A DNA stretch of 64,000 nt, from NCBI RefSeq assembly GCF_001613405.1, contig NZ_BDCH01000023.1, positions 1 through 64,000 on the forward strand, in the 5' to 3' direction. The notes below the pieces were generated by a model. That model did not search any database, had not been told where the DNA came from, and was given only the letters and a program-made list of their open reading frames with translations. The number at the start of each line of letters is the position of its first letter. Position 1 is the stretch's first letter. The position numbers were made by a program, and so were the translations under genes. Positions 37,203 through 46,020 of the stretch are shown piece by piece. The DNA is from Nocardia crassostreae (lineage in GTDB: Bacteria > Actinomycetota > Actinomycetes > Mycobacteriales > Mycobacteriaceae).

Positions 37203-38438
37203 TTACTCGTAAGCCACTTGCCAGCTCTTGATGCCATTGAGCCAGCCCGAACGGAGCCGGACCGGCTCGGAGATCTGGCGCAGGTTCGGCATGACATCGG
37301 CGATGGCATTGAACATGAGGTCGATCTCCAGGCGGGCGAGGTTGGCCCCCACACAGTAATGCGTTCCGGTGCCGCCGAAGCCCACATGCGGGTTCGGGTT
37401 GCGCAGCACATTGAACTGGTGCGGGTTCTCGAAGTGCCGCTCGTCGAAATTGGCTGCGCTGTAGAACATGCCGATGCGCTGGCCCTGCTTGATCTGCTGG
37501 CCGCCGAGCACGGTGTCGGACATGACGGTGCGCTGGAAGGCGATGACCGGGGTGGCCCAGCGCACGATCTCGTCGGGCGCGGTGCGCGGGCGCTGCTCGC
37601 GGTAGAGCTCCCACTGCTCCGGATTGTCGACGAAGGCCTTCATGCCGTGGGTGATGGCATTGCGGGTGGTCTCGTTCCCGGCGACCGCCAGAAGGATGAC
37701 GAACCAGGCGAATTCGTCCGACGCGAGGGCTTCGCCGTCGACATCGGCATTGAGCAGGGTGGACATGATGTCCTCGGCGCCGCCCAGATCCACCGGGCAC
37801 TTGCGCTTCTCCTCGGCGAGGTTCCAGGAGTAGCCCATGACCTCGGCGGTGGCGACCTTGTGATCACCGTCGAAGTCCGGATCGTCGTAGGAGATCATCT
37901 GATTGGTCCAGTCGAAGATCTTGCCGCGATCTTCCTGCGGGATGCCGATGAGCTCGGCAATGGCCTGCAGCGGCAGTTCGCAGGCGACATCCTTGACGAA
38001 GTCGCCGCTGCCGGTCTTCTTCGCCTCGTGCACGATTCGCTCGGCGCGGTCGCGCAGCGCATTGCGCAGGCTCTCCACGGCGCGCGGGGTGAAACCCTTG
38101 GAGATGATGCGGCGCAGCTTGGTGTGCCGGGGCGGATCCTGGTTCAGCAGCAGGAAGCGCTGCACCTCGATCTCTTCACGCAGGATGTCGCCGTAGAAGC
38201 GGATGACGGCGGTGTTCTCCTCCGAGGAGTACACCTCCGGTGTCTTGGAGATCTCCTTGATGTCTTCGAGCTGGGTGACGGCCCAGTAGCCGTCGTCCTT
38301 GAAGCCGCTGTCCTTCTGGGGGACCCAGTGGACGGGCGAGGTGCGGCGGAGTTCGGCGAACTCTTCGACGGGAAGGCGCTGCGAGAGCAGATCGGGATCG
38401 GTGAAATCGAAGCCCGACGGGATGGACGGCGCGGACAC
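37203..38438 (-). CDS. Cytochrome P450, CYP125-like (steroid side-chain hydroxylase)
   Basis: A 411-residue P450 strongly resembling mycobacterial CYP125 (Rv3545c), which oxidises the terminal C26/27 methyl of cholesterol. Shared blocks include PSGFDFTDPDLLSQRLPVEE, RRIISKGFTPRAVESL, CELPLQAIAELIGIPQEDRG, the oxygen-activating I-helix AVAGNETTRNAITHGM, the K-helix DEIVRWATPV, the haem loop FGGTGTHYCVGANLAR with ligand Cys near 362, and SGWLNGIKSWQV at the end. The GTG at 38438 follows a perfect AAGGAGGT. A KstR-type palindrome overlaps the space just upstream, placing it in the cholesterol regulon. Substrate is inferred from similarity. Confidence 0.92.
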   Translation of the reverse strand: MSAPSIPSGFDFTDPDLLSQRLPVEEFAELRRTSPVHWVPQKDSGFKDDGYWAVTQLEDIKEISKTPEVYSSEENTAVIRFYGDILREEIEVQRFLLLNQDPPRHTKLRRIISKGFTPRAVESLRNALRDRAERIVHEAKKTGSGDFVKDVACELPLQAIAELIGIPQEDRGKIFDWTNQMISYDDPDFDGDHKVATAEVMGYSWNLAEEKRKCPVDLGGAEDIMSTLLNADVDGEALASDEFAWFVILLAVAGNETTRNAITHGMKAFVDNPEQWELYREQRPRTAPDEIVRWATPVIAFQRTVMSDTVLGGQQIKQGQRIGMFYSAANFDERHFENPHQFNVLRNPNPHVGFGGTGTHYCVGANLARLEIDLMFNAIADVMPNLRQISEPVRLRSGWLNGIKSWQVAYE

Positions 38439-38450
38439 GGGTACCTCCTT

Positions 38451-38464
38451 TGGAACACGTTCCA
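38451..38464 (-). promoter_or_regulatory. KstR-type operator
   Basis: TGGAACACGTTCCA is a perfect 14-bp palindrome and a full match to the KstR consensus TnnAACnnGTTnnA, the cholesterol-catabolism repressor of mycobacteria, rhodococci and nocardiae. It lies directly upstream of the P450 Shine-Dalgarno. Related GTGAAC/GTTCAC words occur at 38470, 38494 and 38517, and TACTAA (38510-38505) could be the -10 box. Confidence 0.75.
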
Positions 38465-38530
38465 CTGGAGTGAACCACACCACACACCGCTTTGTGAACT
38501 GGTATTAGTAAATCCTGTTCACTTGATGCG

Positions 38531-40042
38531 TCAGTACGCGCCTTCGCCCCTGGTGACCGCCCCGATGGTCTTCGCGATCAGCAGCAGATCGAGCACCATG
38601 GACCAGTTCTCCACATACGAGAGGTCCAATCGCATGGCGTCGTCCGGTGTCAGATCCGAGCGCCCGCTCACCTGCCATAGGCCGGTGACGCCCGGCTTGA
38701 CCAGCAGCCGCCGCCGCATGACCCCGTCGTAGGAATCCACCTCGCGCTGCACCTGCGGGCGCGGGCCGACAATGCTCATCTCGCCGCGCAGCACATTGAA
38801 GAACTGCGGCAGTTCGTCGAGGGAGTACTTGCGGATGATCCGGCCCACCGGGGTCACCCGTGGATCCTCGCGCAGTTTGAAGAACACCGGGTTCCCGCCA
38901 TTGCCCGCGATGAGCGCATTGATGTGCGCGTCGGCATCGGCGTACATGCTGCGGAACTTGATCATCCGGAAGGGCTGCCCGTCGCGGCCGATGCGCTCGG
39001 AGCGGTAGAACACCGGCCCGCGGCTGTCCAGCTTCACCGCCAGCGCGATGGCGAGCAGCGTGGGGGCGGTGAGCAGCAGGGCCAGCAGGGCGAAGCCGAA
39101 GTCGAAGACCTCCTTGCGAATCGACTTCGCACGGTCGTACTGCGGTTTCTCCACGTGCAGCATGGGCATATCCGCCACGATGCGGTGGGTCAGGCGGGTA
39201 CCGGAGATATCCACCAGCCCGGGCGTGACGATCAGTTCCACGCCCAGCGGATCCAGTTCCCAGGCCATGCGCCGGAAGTCGGCCGGGCCGAGATTGTCGG
39301 TCGCGGTGACCGCGACGGTGTCCGCCCCGGTGCGGCGCACCGCCGCGATGACCGAACGATCGCTCCCCACAATGGGAATCTCGCGCCCGCCCACCTCCAG
39401 CGAACGTTCGGCGACATCCCCTTCGTCCTCCCGCGTGCAGACGCCGACGACCTGATAACCGGATTCGGCATCGCGCGAGAAGGCCGCCACCATGGCGCGC
39501 GCCGCATCCGGGCTGCCGACCACCAGCATGGCCGTGCGGTATTCGCCGCGGGCCCGGCGCTTGGCGACGAAACTGCGCCAGATGCGCCGCTCCAGCATCA
39601 GCCCGATCATGCCGAGCGGGAGGGCAATGGCCAGATAGCCCCGGGCGGTATCCACCCGGAGCAGCAGCGACACTATGGCGACGCCGCCGAATAGTCGGAG
39701 CGAGGCCGAGACCACGCGGCGGTATTCCTCTGTGCCGCTGCCGATTACGCGCAGCGAGCGGGTGCCGGTGGCCGAGAGGGTGAGGCACCAGGCGAGCGCC
39801 AGCACCACCGAGACCATGGTGTAGCCGACCTCGACCGGGAAGGTCGAGGCGAGCGGCGGCGAGGCCGGTCCGCCGAAGCGGATGATCTGGGCCGCGGCAA
39901 TGGCCAGGCATACGACCAGCACATCGCTCACGGCCAATCGGCGCGCGTAATCCCCCTGCCAGCGCTCCCTGTCGGAACGTGGCTCCGGCCGCGGCAACCG
40001 GCTCGCGCGCACAGTGCGGCCGGCGGAAACTTCGTAACTCAT
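38531..40042 (-). CDS. Polyprenyl glycosylphosphotransferase (WbaP/CpsE type)
   Basis: A 503-residue initiating enzyme for surface polysaccharide. The N-terminal half has about five membrane helices and a Rossmann-like CoA-binding-type domain (TAMLVVGSPDAARAMVAAFS). The C-terminal catalytic domain has KEVFDFGFALLALLL (membrane re-entrant), KLDSRGPVFYRSERIGRDG, MIKFRSMYADAD, GRIIRKYSLDELPQFFNVLR, GEMSIVGPRP and KPGVTGLWQVSGRSDL. It transfers a sugar-1-phosphate to undecaprenyl/decaprenyl phosphate. The ATG at 40042 follows GGGGGAGGTG. Divergent from the sugar operon across 517 bases. Confidence 0.94.
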   Translation of the reverse strand: MSYEVSAGRTVRASRLPRPEPRSDRERWQGDYARRLAVSDVLVVCLAIAAAQIIRFGGPASPPLASTFPVEVGYTMVSVVLALAWCLTLSATGTRSLRVIGSGTEEYRRVVSASLRLFGGVAIVSLLLRVDTARGYLAIALPLGMIGLMLERRIWRSFVAKRRARGEYRTAMLVVGSPDAARAMVAAFSRDAESGYQVVGVCTREDEGDVAERSLEVGGREIPIVGSDRSVIAAVRRTGADTVAVTATDNLGPADFRRMAWELDPLGVELIVTPGLVDISGTRLTHRIVADMPMLHVEKPQYDRAKSIRKEVFDFGFALLALLLTAPTLLAIALAVKLDSRGPVFYRSERIGRDGQPFRMIKFRSMYADADAHINALIAGNGGNPVFFKLREDPRVTPVGRIIRKYSLDELPQFFNVLRGEMSIVGPRPQVQREVDSYDGVMRRRLLVKPGVTGLWQVSGRSDLTPDDAMRLDLSYVENWSMVLDLLLIAKTIGAVTRGEGAY

Positions 40043-40559
40043 GAAACGAACGCACCTCCCCCACGGGAGAACTCGGTTCCGATCCCCACTGATCAGTTCC
40101 ACAGAACGGGCTGATGCCGGCTCCCCAAGGGCTTTCAGGCTCATGACAACCGATGGGGCCACCGATCACTTCGGTGGCTAGGTGCCGAATGTTACACACC
40201 CGGCCTGACCGAAACAGCCAAATATGCGTAGCCCCAATGTTTCCGGGAAGTCGCGGGCAGCGTAACGACCGGTTTCCCGTTTCCACCCCCCTATTCCACC
40301 TATTCGCAAAATCGCAGGTCCGGCAGCACTGGACAGTCACCGTAACCAGCATGTAACCCTTATTGCGCATGACTCGTAAGTTTGCCAAGCGAACGCACGG
40401 TTCTGCGGGTCGCAGAAATTCACCCCCTGATCACCTTCGGATCCTTCCGAGACGGCCGGGGCGCAGGTCAAACCTGTTGTAACGTAAGGCCGGACCGATC
40501 CGACCACAGTGCAGCGACCTTCCGGTGGTTCGGGTCTCGGTGAAAGGTGGGGAAACTGC
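40043..40559. promoter_or_regulatory. 517-base divergent control region of the polysaccharide loci
   Basis: No gene was found here. It must hold promoters for both flanking transcripts. It is noticeably more AT-rich than the surrounding genes in 40180-40400. A hairpin (40158-40165 with 40171-40178, 8 bp, 5-nt loop) lies in the leader of the minus-strand transferase. A long leader is likely for one or both transcripts. No known riboswitch was recognised. Confidence 0.5.
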
Positions 40560-41792
40560 GTGCAATGCCGTCTATGTGAGTCCAGCAACCTGATAAGCAT
40601 TCTCGATCTTGGTGCGACACCGCCCTGCGAGAAGTTTCTGACCGCGGCCGAACTGGACCTTCCGGAACAGACTTATCCCCTGCACCTGCGCTTGTGCGAG
40701 AACTGCCTGCTCTTGCAGATTCCGGCGCTGATCACGCCGGAAGAGACATTCACCGAATACGCCTACTTTTCGTCGTTCTCGGACAGCTGGGTCAACCATG
40801 CCAAGCTCTTCGTGGAGCAGGCAATCGAACGCCTCGCGCTGCGAGACTCGTCTTTCATGATCGAAGTCGCCAGCAATGACGGCTATCTGCTCCAGCACGC
40901 CGTGGCCGCCGAGATCGGCTGCCTGGGGATCGAGCCCTCGGTGAATGTCGGTGCGGCCGCGCGGGAGAAGGGCGTGCCCACCGTGACCGCCTTCCTGGAC
41001 GAGACCCTCGCCGCCAGCGTCCGCGCCGAGCACGGCCCCGCGAATCTGGTGGTGGCCAATAATGTCTATGCCCATATACCGGATCTGCTGGGCTTCACCC
41101 GCTCGCTGCGCACCCTGCTCGCCGACGACGGCTGGCTCTCCATCGAGGTGCACCACGCGCTGAACCTGGTGGCGCTCGGCCAGTTCGACACCATCTACCA
41201 CGAGCATTTCCAGTACTACACGGTGCTCTCGGCGCAGCGGGCCCTGGCCACCGCCGGTCTCACCGTGGTCGATGTGGAACTGCTCCAGACGCACGGCGGC
41301 TCGCTACGCCTGTGGGCCCGGCCCGATGCGGTGGCCGAGCCCGCCGCGCGCGTGGCGGAGGTCCTGCGCGTGGAGGCCGAGGCCGGTCTGCACGAGGTCG
41401 CCGGATATCTCGAACTGCGTCCCCGCGCCGAGCGCGTCCGCCAGGACCTGCTCCGATTCCTATTGGACGCCAAGGCTTCCGGCAAACGCGTGGCCGGATA
41501 CGGCGCGCCCGGTAAGGGCAATACCCTGCTCAACTACTGCGGCATCCGCCCCGATCTGCTCGAGTACACCGTCGACCGCAATCCCTACAAGCACGGCCGA
41601 TTCACCCCGGGCACCCGCATTCCCATCCACGCCCCCGAGCGGCTCACCGACGACGAGCCGGATGTGGTGGTCGTCCTGCCCTGGAATCTGGAGGCCGAGA
41701 TCACCGCGCAACTGGCGCACGTCCTGGACCGCGGCGCCGCGCTGATCTACCCCCTCCCGACACTCCACAGTGCGGAAAGGCACGCGAAATGA
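40560..41792 (+). CDS. Zinc-containing sugar C-methyltransferase
   Basis: A 410-residue three-domain enzyme of the TylC3/NovU type. The N-terminal zinc domain has CxxC pairs C3/C6 and C46/C49; the SAM fold starts IEVASNDGYL (101-110); the C-terminal Methyltransf_14-like domain has GYGAPGKGNTLLNYCGI, DRNPYKHGRFTPGTRIPI and VVVLPWNLEAEI. Such enzymes add a methyl branch at C3 of NDP-4-keto-6-deoxysugars. The GTG at 40560 is chosen for the start at the first CxxC; AAAGGTGGGGA lies upstream. The stop overlaps the next start (ATGA). First gene of the sugar operon. Confidence 0.9.
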   Translation: MQCRLCESSNLISILDLGATPPCEKFLTAAELDLPEQTYPLHLRLCENCLLLQIPALITPEETFTEYAYFSSFSDSWVNHAKLFVEQAIERLALRDSSFMIEVASNDGYLLQHAVAAEIGCLGIEPSVNVGAAAREKGVPTVTAFLDETLAASVRAEHGPANLVVANNVYAHIPDLLGFTRSLRTLLADDGWLSIEVHHALNLVALGQFDTIYHEHFQYYTVLSAQRALATAGLTVVDVELLQTHGGSLRLWARPDAVAEPAARVAEVLRVEAEAGLHEVAGYLELRPRAERVRQDLLRFLLDAKASGKRVAGYGAPGKGNTLLNYCGIRPDLLEYTVDRNPYKHGRFTPGTRIPIHAPERLTDDEPDVVVVLPWNLEAEITAQLAHVLDRGAALIYPLPTLHSAERHAK

Positions 41793-42571
41793 AGGTCGTA
41801 CTCTTCTGTGGCGGTTACGGAATGCGCATGCGCAACGGCACCGAGGACATGATCCCCAAGCCCATGCAGATGGTGGGCCCGCGCCCGCTCATCTGGCATG
41901 TCATGCGCTACTACGCGCACTTCGGGCACAAGGACTTCATCCTGTGCCTGGGATACGGCGCGGCGCATATCAAGAACTTCTTCCTGACCTATCAGGAGTC
42001 GGTCTCCAACGACTTCGTCATTCGCGGCGGCACGGTGGAGCTGCTGCAGTCCGATATCAGCGACTGGACCATCACCTTCGTCGACACCGGCGTGGAATCG
42101 CCCATCGGGGAACGGCTGCGCCGCGTGCGCGAGCATCTGGCGGGCGAGCAGTTCTTCCTGGCCAATTACGCCGACGTCCTCACCGATGCCCCGCTGGACC
42201 GGATGATCAGCGACTTCCAGGGTTCAGGCGCCGCGGCGTCGATGATGATCGTGCCGCCGCAATCCTCGTTCCACTGCGTGGATGTGACCGACACCGGCGA
42301 GGTCAAGAACATCACCCCGGTCGCGCGCCTGCCCATCTGGGAGAACGGCGGCTACTTCGTGCTCACCCAGGAGGTCTTCGACCTGCTGCCGCCGGGTGGC
42401 GATCTGGTGGAGGACGCCTGCGGCGCGCTCGCCGCCCAGGGTCGCCTGTTCGGCTATCAGCACCACGGCTTCTGGAAACCGGCCGACACCTTCAAAGAAC
42501 GCGCCGAACTGGATTCCGGCTATCAGCGCGGTGAGCGCCCCTGGATGGTATGGGAGCAGTCCAGGCCATGA
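41789..42571 (+). CDS. Sugar-1-phosphate nucleotidyltransferase (RfbF-like)
   Basis: A 260-residue enzyme of the glucose-1-phosphate cytidylyltransferase group: FCGGYGMRMR (6-15) in place of the usual AGGLGTRL, KPMQMVGPRPLIWHVMRYY, DFILCLGYGAAHIKNFF, and IWENGGYFVLTQEVFDLLP. The metal-binding aspartate is in NYADVLTD, where RfbF has YGDGVSD. The product may be a CDP- or other NDP-sugar; no CDP-glucose 4,6-dehydratase is in the window, so the pathway must draw on genes elsewhere. Overlaps both neighbours by 4 bases. Confidence 0.85.
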   Translation: MKVVLFCGGYGMRMRNGTEDMIPKPMQMVGPRPLIWHVMRYYAHFGHKDFILCLGYGAAHIKNFFLTYQESVSNDFVIRGGTVELLQSDISDWTITFVDTGVESPIGERLRRVREHLAGEQFFLANYADVLTDAPLDRMISDFQGSGAAASMMIVPPQSSFHCVDVTDTGEVKNITPVARLPIWENGGYFVLTQEVFDLLPPGGDLVEDACGALAAQGRLFGYQHHGFWKPADTFKERAELDSGYQRGERPWMVWEQSRP

Positions 42572-43218
42572 TCCGTTTCCACACCGGCGCGATTCGGGAG
42601 ATCGCACTGCTCGCCGCACACTGCGACGATCTGGCCATCGGCCTGGGCGGCACCCTGCTGACCCTGGCCGAAGCCGTTCCCGGCGTGCGCATCCGGGCGC
42701 TGGTGCTCAGTGGCGCCGGGACCGAGCGGGCCCGGGAGGAGCAGGACGCGCTGGCGTCGTTCTGCCCGGACGCGGATCTGGATCTGCGCATTCTGGATGT
42801 GCCCGACGGGTACGCGCCCGCGCACTGGGAGCGGGTCAAGGATGCGGTGGCGGCGCTGCGGCGCGGCAGCAATGCCGAGGCCGTATTCGCCCCGCAGCGC
42901 GGCGACGCCCATCAGGATCACCGCTTGCTGGCCGAGCTGGCGCCCACCGAGTTCCGCGATCACCTGCTGCTCGGATACGAAATCCTCAAGTGGGAGAACG
43001 ACACTCCGCAGCCCTCGGTCTTCCATCCGCTGCCCGAGGGGGTCGCCGAGCGGAAGGCCGCGCTGCTGCTGAAGCACTATCCCTCGCAACGTCATCGGGA
43101 CTGGTTCGACGAGCAGTCCTTCCTGGCGCTCACCCGGCTGCGCGGCGTGCAGTGCCGGGCGCCGCACGCGGAGGCGTTCCTGCTCGACAAGGCCACCATT
43201 ACTTTCGGAGGTGCATGA
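42568..43218 (+). CDS. PIG-L family deacetylase
   Basis: A 216-residue protein with both metal-binding motifs of PIG-L/LmbE: AAHCDDLAIGLGG (His18, Asp20-Asp21) and GDAHQDH (His115, His118). Members remove an acetyl group from N-acetylglucosamine in lipid or glycan precursors. Context in the sugar operon points to deacetylation of an amino-sugar nucleotide or lipid-linked sugar. Fully coupled: its ATG overlaps the previous stop, and its own stop is just before the epimerase. Confidence 0.9.
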   Translation: MIRFHTGAIREIALLAAHCDDLAIGLGGTLLTLAEAVPGVRIRALVLSGAGTERAREEQDALASFCPDADLDLRILDVPDGYAPAHWERVKDAVAALRRGSNAEAVFAPQRGDAHQDHRLLAELAPTEFRDHLLLGYEILKWENDTPQPSVFHPLPEGVAERKAALLLKHYPSQRHRDWFDEQSFLALTRLRGVQCRAPHAEAFLLDKATITFGGA

Positions 43219-43220
43219 TC

Positions 43221-44249
43221 ATGCGTGTTCTGGTCACCGGTCACCAGGGCTACCTGGGCACGGTCATGGTGCCCGAGCTACAGGCCGCCGGGCACGAGGT
43301 CATCGGTTTGGACACCGGCTATTTCGCCGACTGCGTACTCGGCGACGCCCCGCCCGCCCCACCCGCGCTCGCGGTGGATCTGCGCGATGTGACCGTCGAT
43401 CAGCTATCCGGATTCGATGCCGTGGTGCACCTGGCCGCGCTGTCCAATGATCCGCTGGGCGCGCTGGCGCCTCAGATCACCTACGACATCAATCATCACG
43501 CGTCGGTGCGGCTGGCCCAGCTGGCCAAACAGGCGGGGGTGCGGCGTTTCCTGTACGCCTCCACCTGCTCGGTCTACGGCGCCGCGGGCGACGGGCTGGT
43601 CACCGAGGACGCACCGCTGCGCCCGCTCACCCCGTACGCCGAATCCAAGGTGCGCGTCGAGGACGATGTGGCCGCCATCGCCGATGCCGGGTTCGCCCCG
43701 GTGTTCCTGCGCAATGCCACCGCTTTCGGCTTCTCGCCGCGGCTGCGCGCAGATATCGTGCTCAACAATCTGGTCGGCTACGCGGTGCTCACCGGCGAGG
43801 TGAAGGTCCTCTCCGACGGCACGCCCTGGCGGCCGCTGGTGCACGCGCGAGATATCGCCGCCGCCTTCGACGCCTGCCTGACCGCGCCCATCGACGCCAT
43901 CCACTGCCGCGCCTACAACGTGGGCGCCGAGGCCAATAACCTCACGGTGGCCGAGATCGCGCGGGCGGTCGTGGATGCCGTACCCGGGTCCACCCTGCGC
44001 ATCACCGGCGAGAGCGGCGCCGACCCGCGCTCCTATCGGGTCGACTTCGGTTACGCCCGTAAGGAATTGGGTTTCGAGGCGGGCTGGAGCATTCCGGACG
44101 GCGCGGCGGAGCTGTACCGCGAGTACACCGCGCGCGGGCTCACCGCCGAGGCGTTCTTCCAGCGCTTCACCCGGCTGGCGCACCTGACGGCGCTCAAGGA
44201 ATCCGGCGTCCTCGACGACGAGCTGCGCCGGATCAGGATCGGGGCCTGA
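43221..44249 (+). CDS. NAD-dependent sugar epimerase/dehydratase
   Basis: A 342-residue extended short-chain dehydrogenase. The NAD motif is VTGHQGYLG (5-13); the catalytic region is YASTCSVYG with YAESK supplying Tyr and Lys; LRNATAFGFSPRLRADIVLN follows. It would epimerise or reduce an NDP-sugar, acting between the nucleotidyltransferase and the C-methyltransferase. The ATG at 43221 is favoured because GGAGG ends nine bases before it; an ATG at 43215 is only three bases from that site. The end overlaps the antiparallel RmlC-like gene by 17 bases. Confidence 0.9.
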   Translation: MRVLVTGHQGYLGTVMVPELQAAGHEVIGLDTGYFADCVLGDAPPAPPALAVDLRDVTVDQLSGFDAVVHLAALSNDPLGALAPQITYDINHHASVRLAQLAKQAGVRRFLYASTCSVYGAAGDGLVTEDAPLRPLTPYAESKVRVEDDVAAIADAGFAPVFLRNATAFGFSPRLRADIVLNNLVGYAVLTGEVKVLSDGTPWRPLVHARDIAAAFDACLTAPIDAIHCRAYNVGAEANNLTVAEIARAVVDAVPGSTLRITGESGADPRSYRVDFGYARKELGFEAGWSIPDGAAELYREYTARGLTAEAFFQRFTRLAHLTALKESGVLDDELRRIRIGA

Positions 44250-44799
44250 GGTGCCGGTCGAGGAGCTCGCGCCAGGAGCCCGCGTGTGCATCCCGGTCGG
44301 AGACCACGGTCACCGGCTGCGGCCAGGCGATGGCCAGTTCCGGATCGTCGTAGGCGACGCCGATGTCCTCGGTGGGATCGTGCGGCCGGGCGATGCGGTA
44401 GCAGACGTCGGCCACCGGGCTCAGCGCCTGGAAGCCGTGCAGGAAGCCCGGCGGCACGTAGAGATGCCGGAAGTCGTTGTCGTCCAGCAGGAATGCCTGC
44501 TGCCGCCCGAAGGTCGGCGAATCCGGGCGGATATCGACCAGCACGTCGTGCACCGCGCCGTGCGCGCAGCGCACCAGTTTGGCCTCACCGCGCCCCAGCC
44601 GCCCGTGCATACCGCGCACCACGCCCCGGTAGGACCGCGACTGCGAATCCTGCAGGAAGCTCGCGGCCAGGCCCGGGGTGTCGAGGAAGGCGTCGAACTC
44701 CTCGGCGTCGAAGGTCCGGGTGAACAGGCCCCGGCCGTCCCGGAAGGGCTGCGGGGTCAGCACCAGCACGTCGGCCAGCGTGGTGGGTTCGATGCGCAC
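44233..44799 (-). CDS. dTDP-4-dehydrorhamnose 3,5-epimerase-like protein
   Basis: A 188-residue cupin of the RmlC family: FRDGRGLFTRTFDAEEF, QDSQSRSYRGVVRGMHG with the active-site histidine in RGMHG, HGAVHDVLVDIRPDSPTFG, and RHLYVPPGFLHGFQALSP. Family length is about 180. It should epimerise C3/C5 of an NDP-4-keto-6-deoxysugar. Odd placement: it is inverted within the plus-strand sugar operon, and its GTG at 44799 lies 14 bases from the divergent start of the next gene. An ATG at 44847 would overlap that gene. No clear ribosome-binding site. Confidence 0.85.
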   Translation of the reverse strand: MRIEPTTLADVLVLTPQPFRDGRGLFTRTFDAEEFDAFLDTPGLAASFLQDSQSRSYRGVVRGMHGRLGRGEAKLVRCAHGAVHDVLVDIRPDSPTFGRQQAFLLDDNDFRHLYVPPGFLHGFQALSPVADVCYRIARPHDPTEDIGVAYDDPELAIAWPQPVTVVSDRDAHAGSWRELLDRHLRPRS

Positions 44800-44813
44800 C
44801 AGGTCATGGTGCC

Positions 44814-45908
44814 ATGAGGGCGCCGGTGGCGCGCGGATGTCGCGCATGTGGCGCGCACACCCTGCACCGGGTGCGCGATCTCGGCAAAATGCCTGCGGCA
44901 GACGACTTTCCGGCCATCGGCACGGTCGCCGACACCCTGCATCCGCTGGCCATGGACCTGTGCGGGAGCTGCGAGCTGGCGCAGCTGGCCGAGGACGACA
45001 CCGTGACCGCCGAACCCCGCGGCGTGGAGCCGCAGGCCCTGCGCGATCAGGCCGCCGACGCCTTGCGCCGGGTGGCCGCGGCGGGGTGGCTGCCCGGGCG
45101 CACCGTGCGGGAATTCGGCAGTCCGCACGGCGGCAGCTGGCTGCCGCTGCTCGCCGAGCGCGGCTTCACCGAGACCGCCGAGGACACCGCGCCCGCCGAT
45201 GTCGTGATCGATTGTTTCGGCATCATGCACGAGCCCGATCAGCGCGCCGCCTTCGCGGCGCGCGCGGCCGCCACCGCGGCCGGGGGCGTGCTGTTGCTCC
45301 AGTTCCATTCGCTGCACGCCATTGTCCGCCAGGGGCAATGGAATGCGTTGCGGCACGGCCATTTCGCTTACTACTCGCTGGCTGCCCTGCGCGGCCTGCT
45401 CGAGGACTGCGGAATGCACCTCGCGACGGCGTGGGAGTTCGATCTGTACGGCGGAACCGTTCTCGTCGCCGTGGTCCATCCCCCGATCACGCCGGATGCG
45501 GCGATCGCCCGCATCCTCGCCGCCGAATCCGCGGTCGTACACCCGGAAACGGTGGGGCGGCTGCAACGCGCCGCCGATCACCAAGCGCGCGCCCTGCGTT
45601 CCTGGCTCGACCGCGAAAACGCCTCGGGCCGCAGTGTTTACGCCTACGGAGCCGCCTCCCGGGCGGTCGCGCTGTTCCACCTGACGGGCGTGGACTCCAC
45701 CGTCCTGACCGCCGTCGCCGATGCTTCCCCCGCCAAACAGGGCCGCCGCATGCCGGGCACCGATGTTCCGATCATCAGCCCGACGGAACTGGTTGCCGCA
45801 CAACCTGATCGGGTGCTGCTCACGCTGCCCGATCTATTGCCCGAAGTGCGGTCGCGGTGGCCCCGGTTGGAGGGGAGGTGGATTGTGGATCCTCCCGAAG
45901 GTCCTTGA
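44814..45908 (+). CDS. Second zinc-domain C-methyltransferase-like protein
   Basis: A 364-residue relative of the methyltransferase at 40560. Zinc ligands are in GCRACGAHTLHR and DLCGSCELAQL. The SAM-binding loop is degenerate (VREFGSPHGGSWLPLLAERG), but later blocks LLLQFHSLHAIVRQGQWNAL, RHGHFAYYSLAALRGLLEDC and the C-terminal SVYAYGAASRAVALFHLTG, TDVPIISPTEL are kept. It may methylate a different position or have lost activity. Start uncertain: ATG 44814 or GTG 44826; neither has a good ribosome-binding site. Confidence 0.8.
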   Translation: MRAPVARGCRACGAHTLHRVRDLGKMPAADDFPAIGTVADTLHPLAMDLCGSCELAQLAEDDTVTAEPRGVEPQALRDQAADALRRVAAAGWLPGRTVREFGSPHGGSWLPLLAERGFTETAEDTAPADVVIDCFGIMHEPDQRAAFAARAAATAAGGVLLLQFHSLHAIVRQGQWNALRHGHFAYYSLAALRGLLEDCGMHLATAWEFDLYGGTVLVAVVHPPITPDAAIARILAAESAVVHPETVGRLQRAADHQARALRSWLDRENASGRSVYAYGAASRAVALFHLTGVDSTVLTAVADASPAKQGRRMPGTDVPIISPTELVAAQPDRVLLTLPDLLPEVRSRWPRLEGRWIVDPPEGP

Positions 45909-46020
45909 CTGTCAATGTCATTGATGGCCGATCGGCCTAGAATAATCAACTGTTGGTAGGGGAATTCTTGTACGCGTAGTCATTACGCGACGCAATACCT
46001 GATGAGGGAATGGGGACATC

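Noticed and set aside
36684..38732. 682-codon frame antisense to the TetR and P450 genes
   Set aside because: Crosses two well-supported minus-strand genes and shows no domain.
40367..40379. 13-mer GCATGACTCGTAA shared with 59282-59294, both upstream of polysaccharide genes
   Set aside because: In 64 kb many 13-mer pairs are expected by chance; no symmetry or promoter position supports a regulator site.
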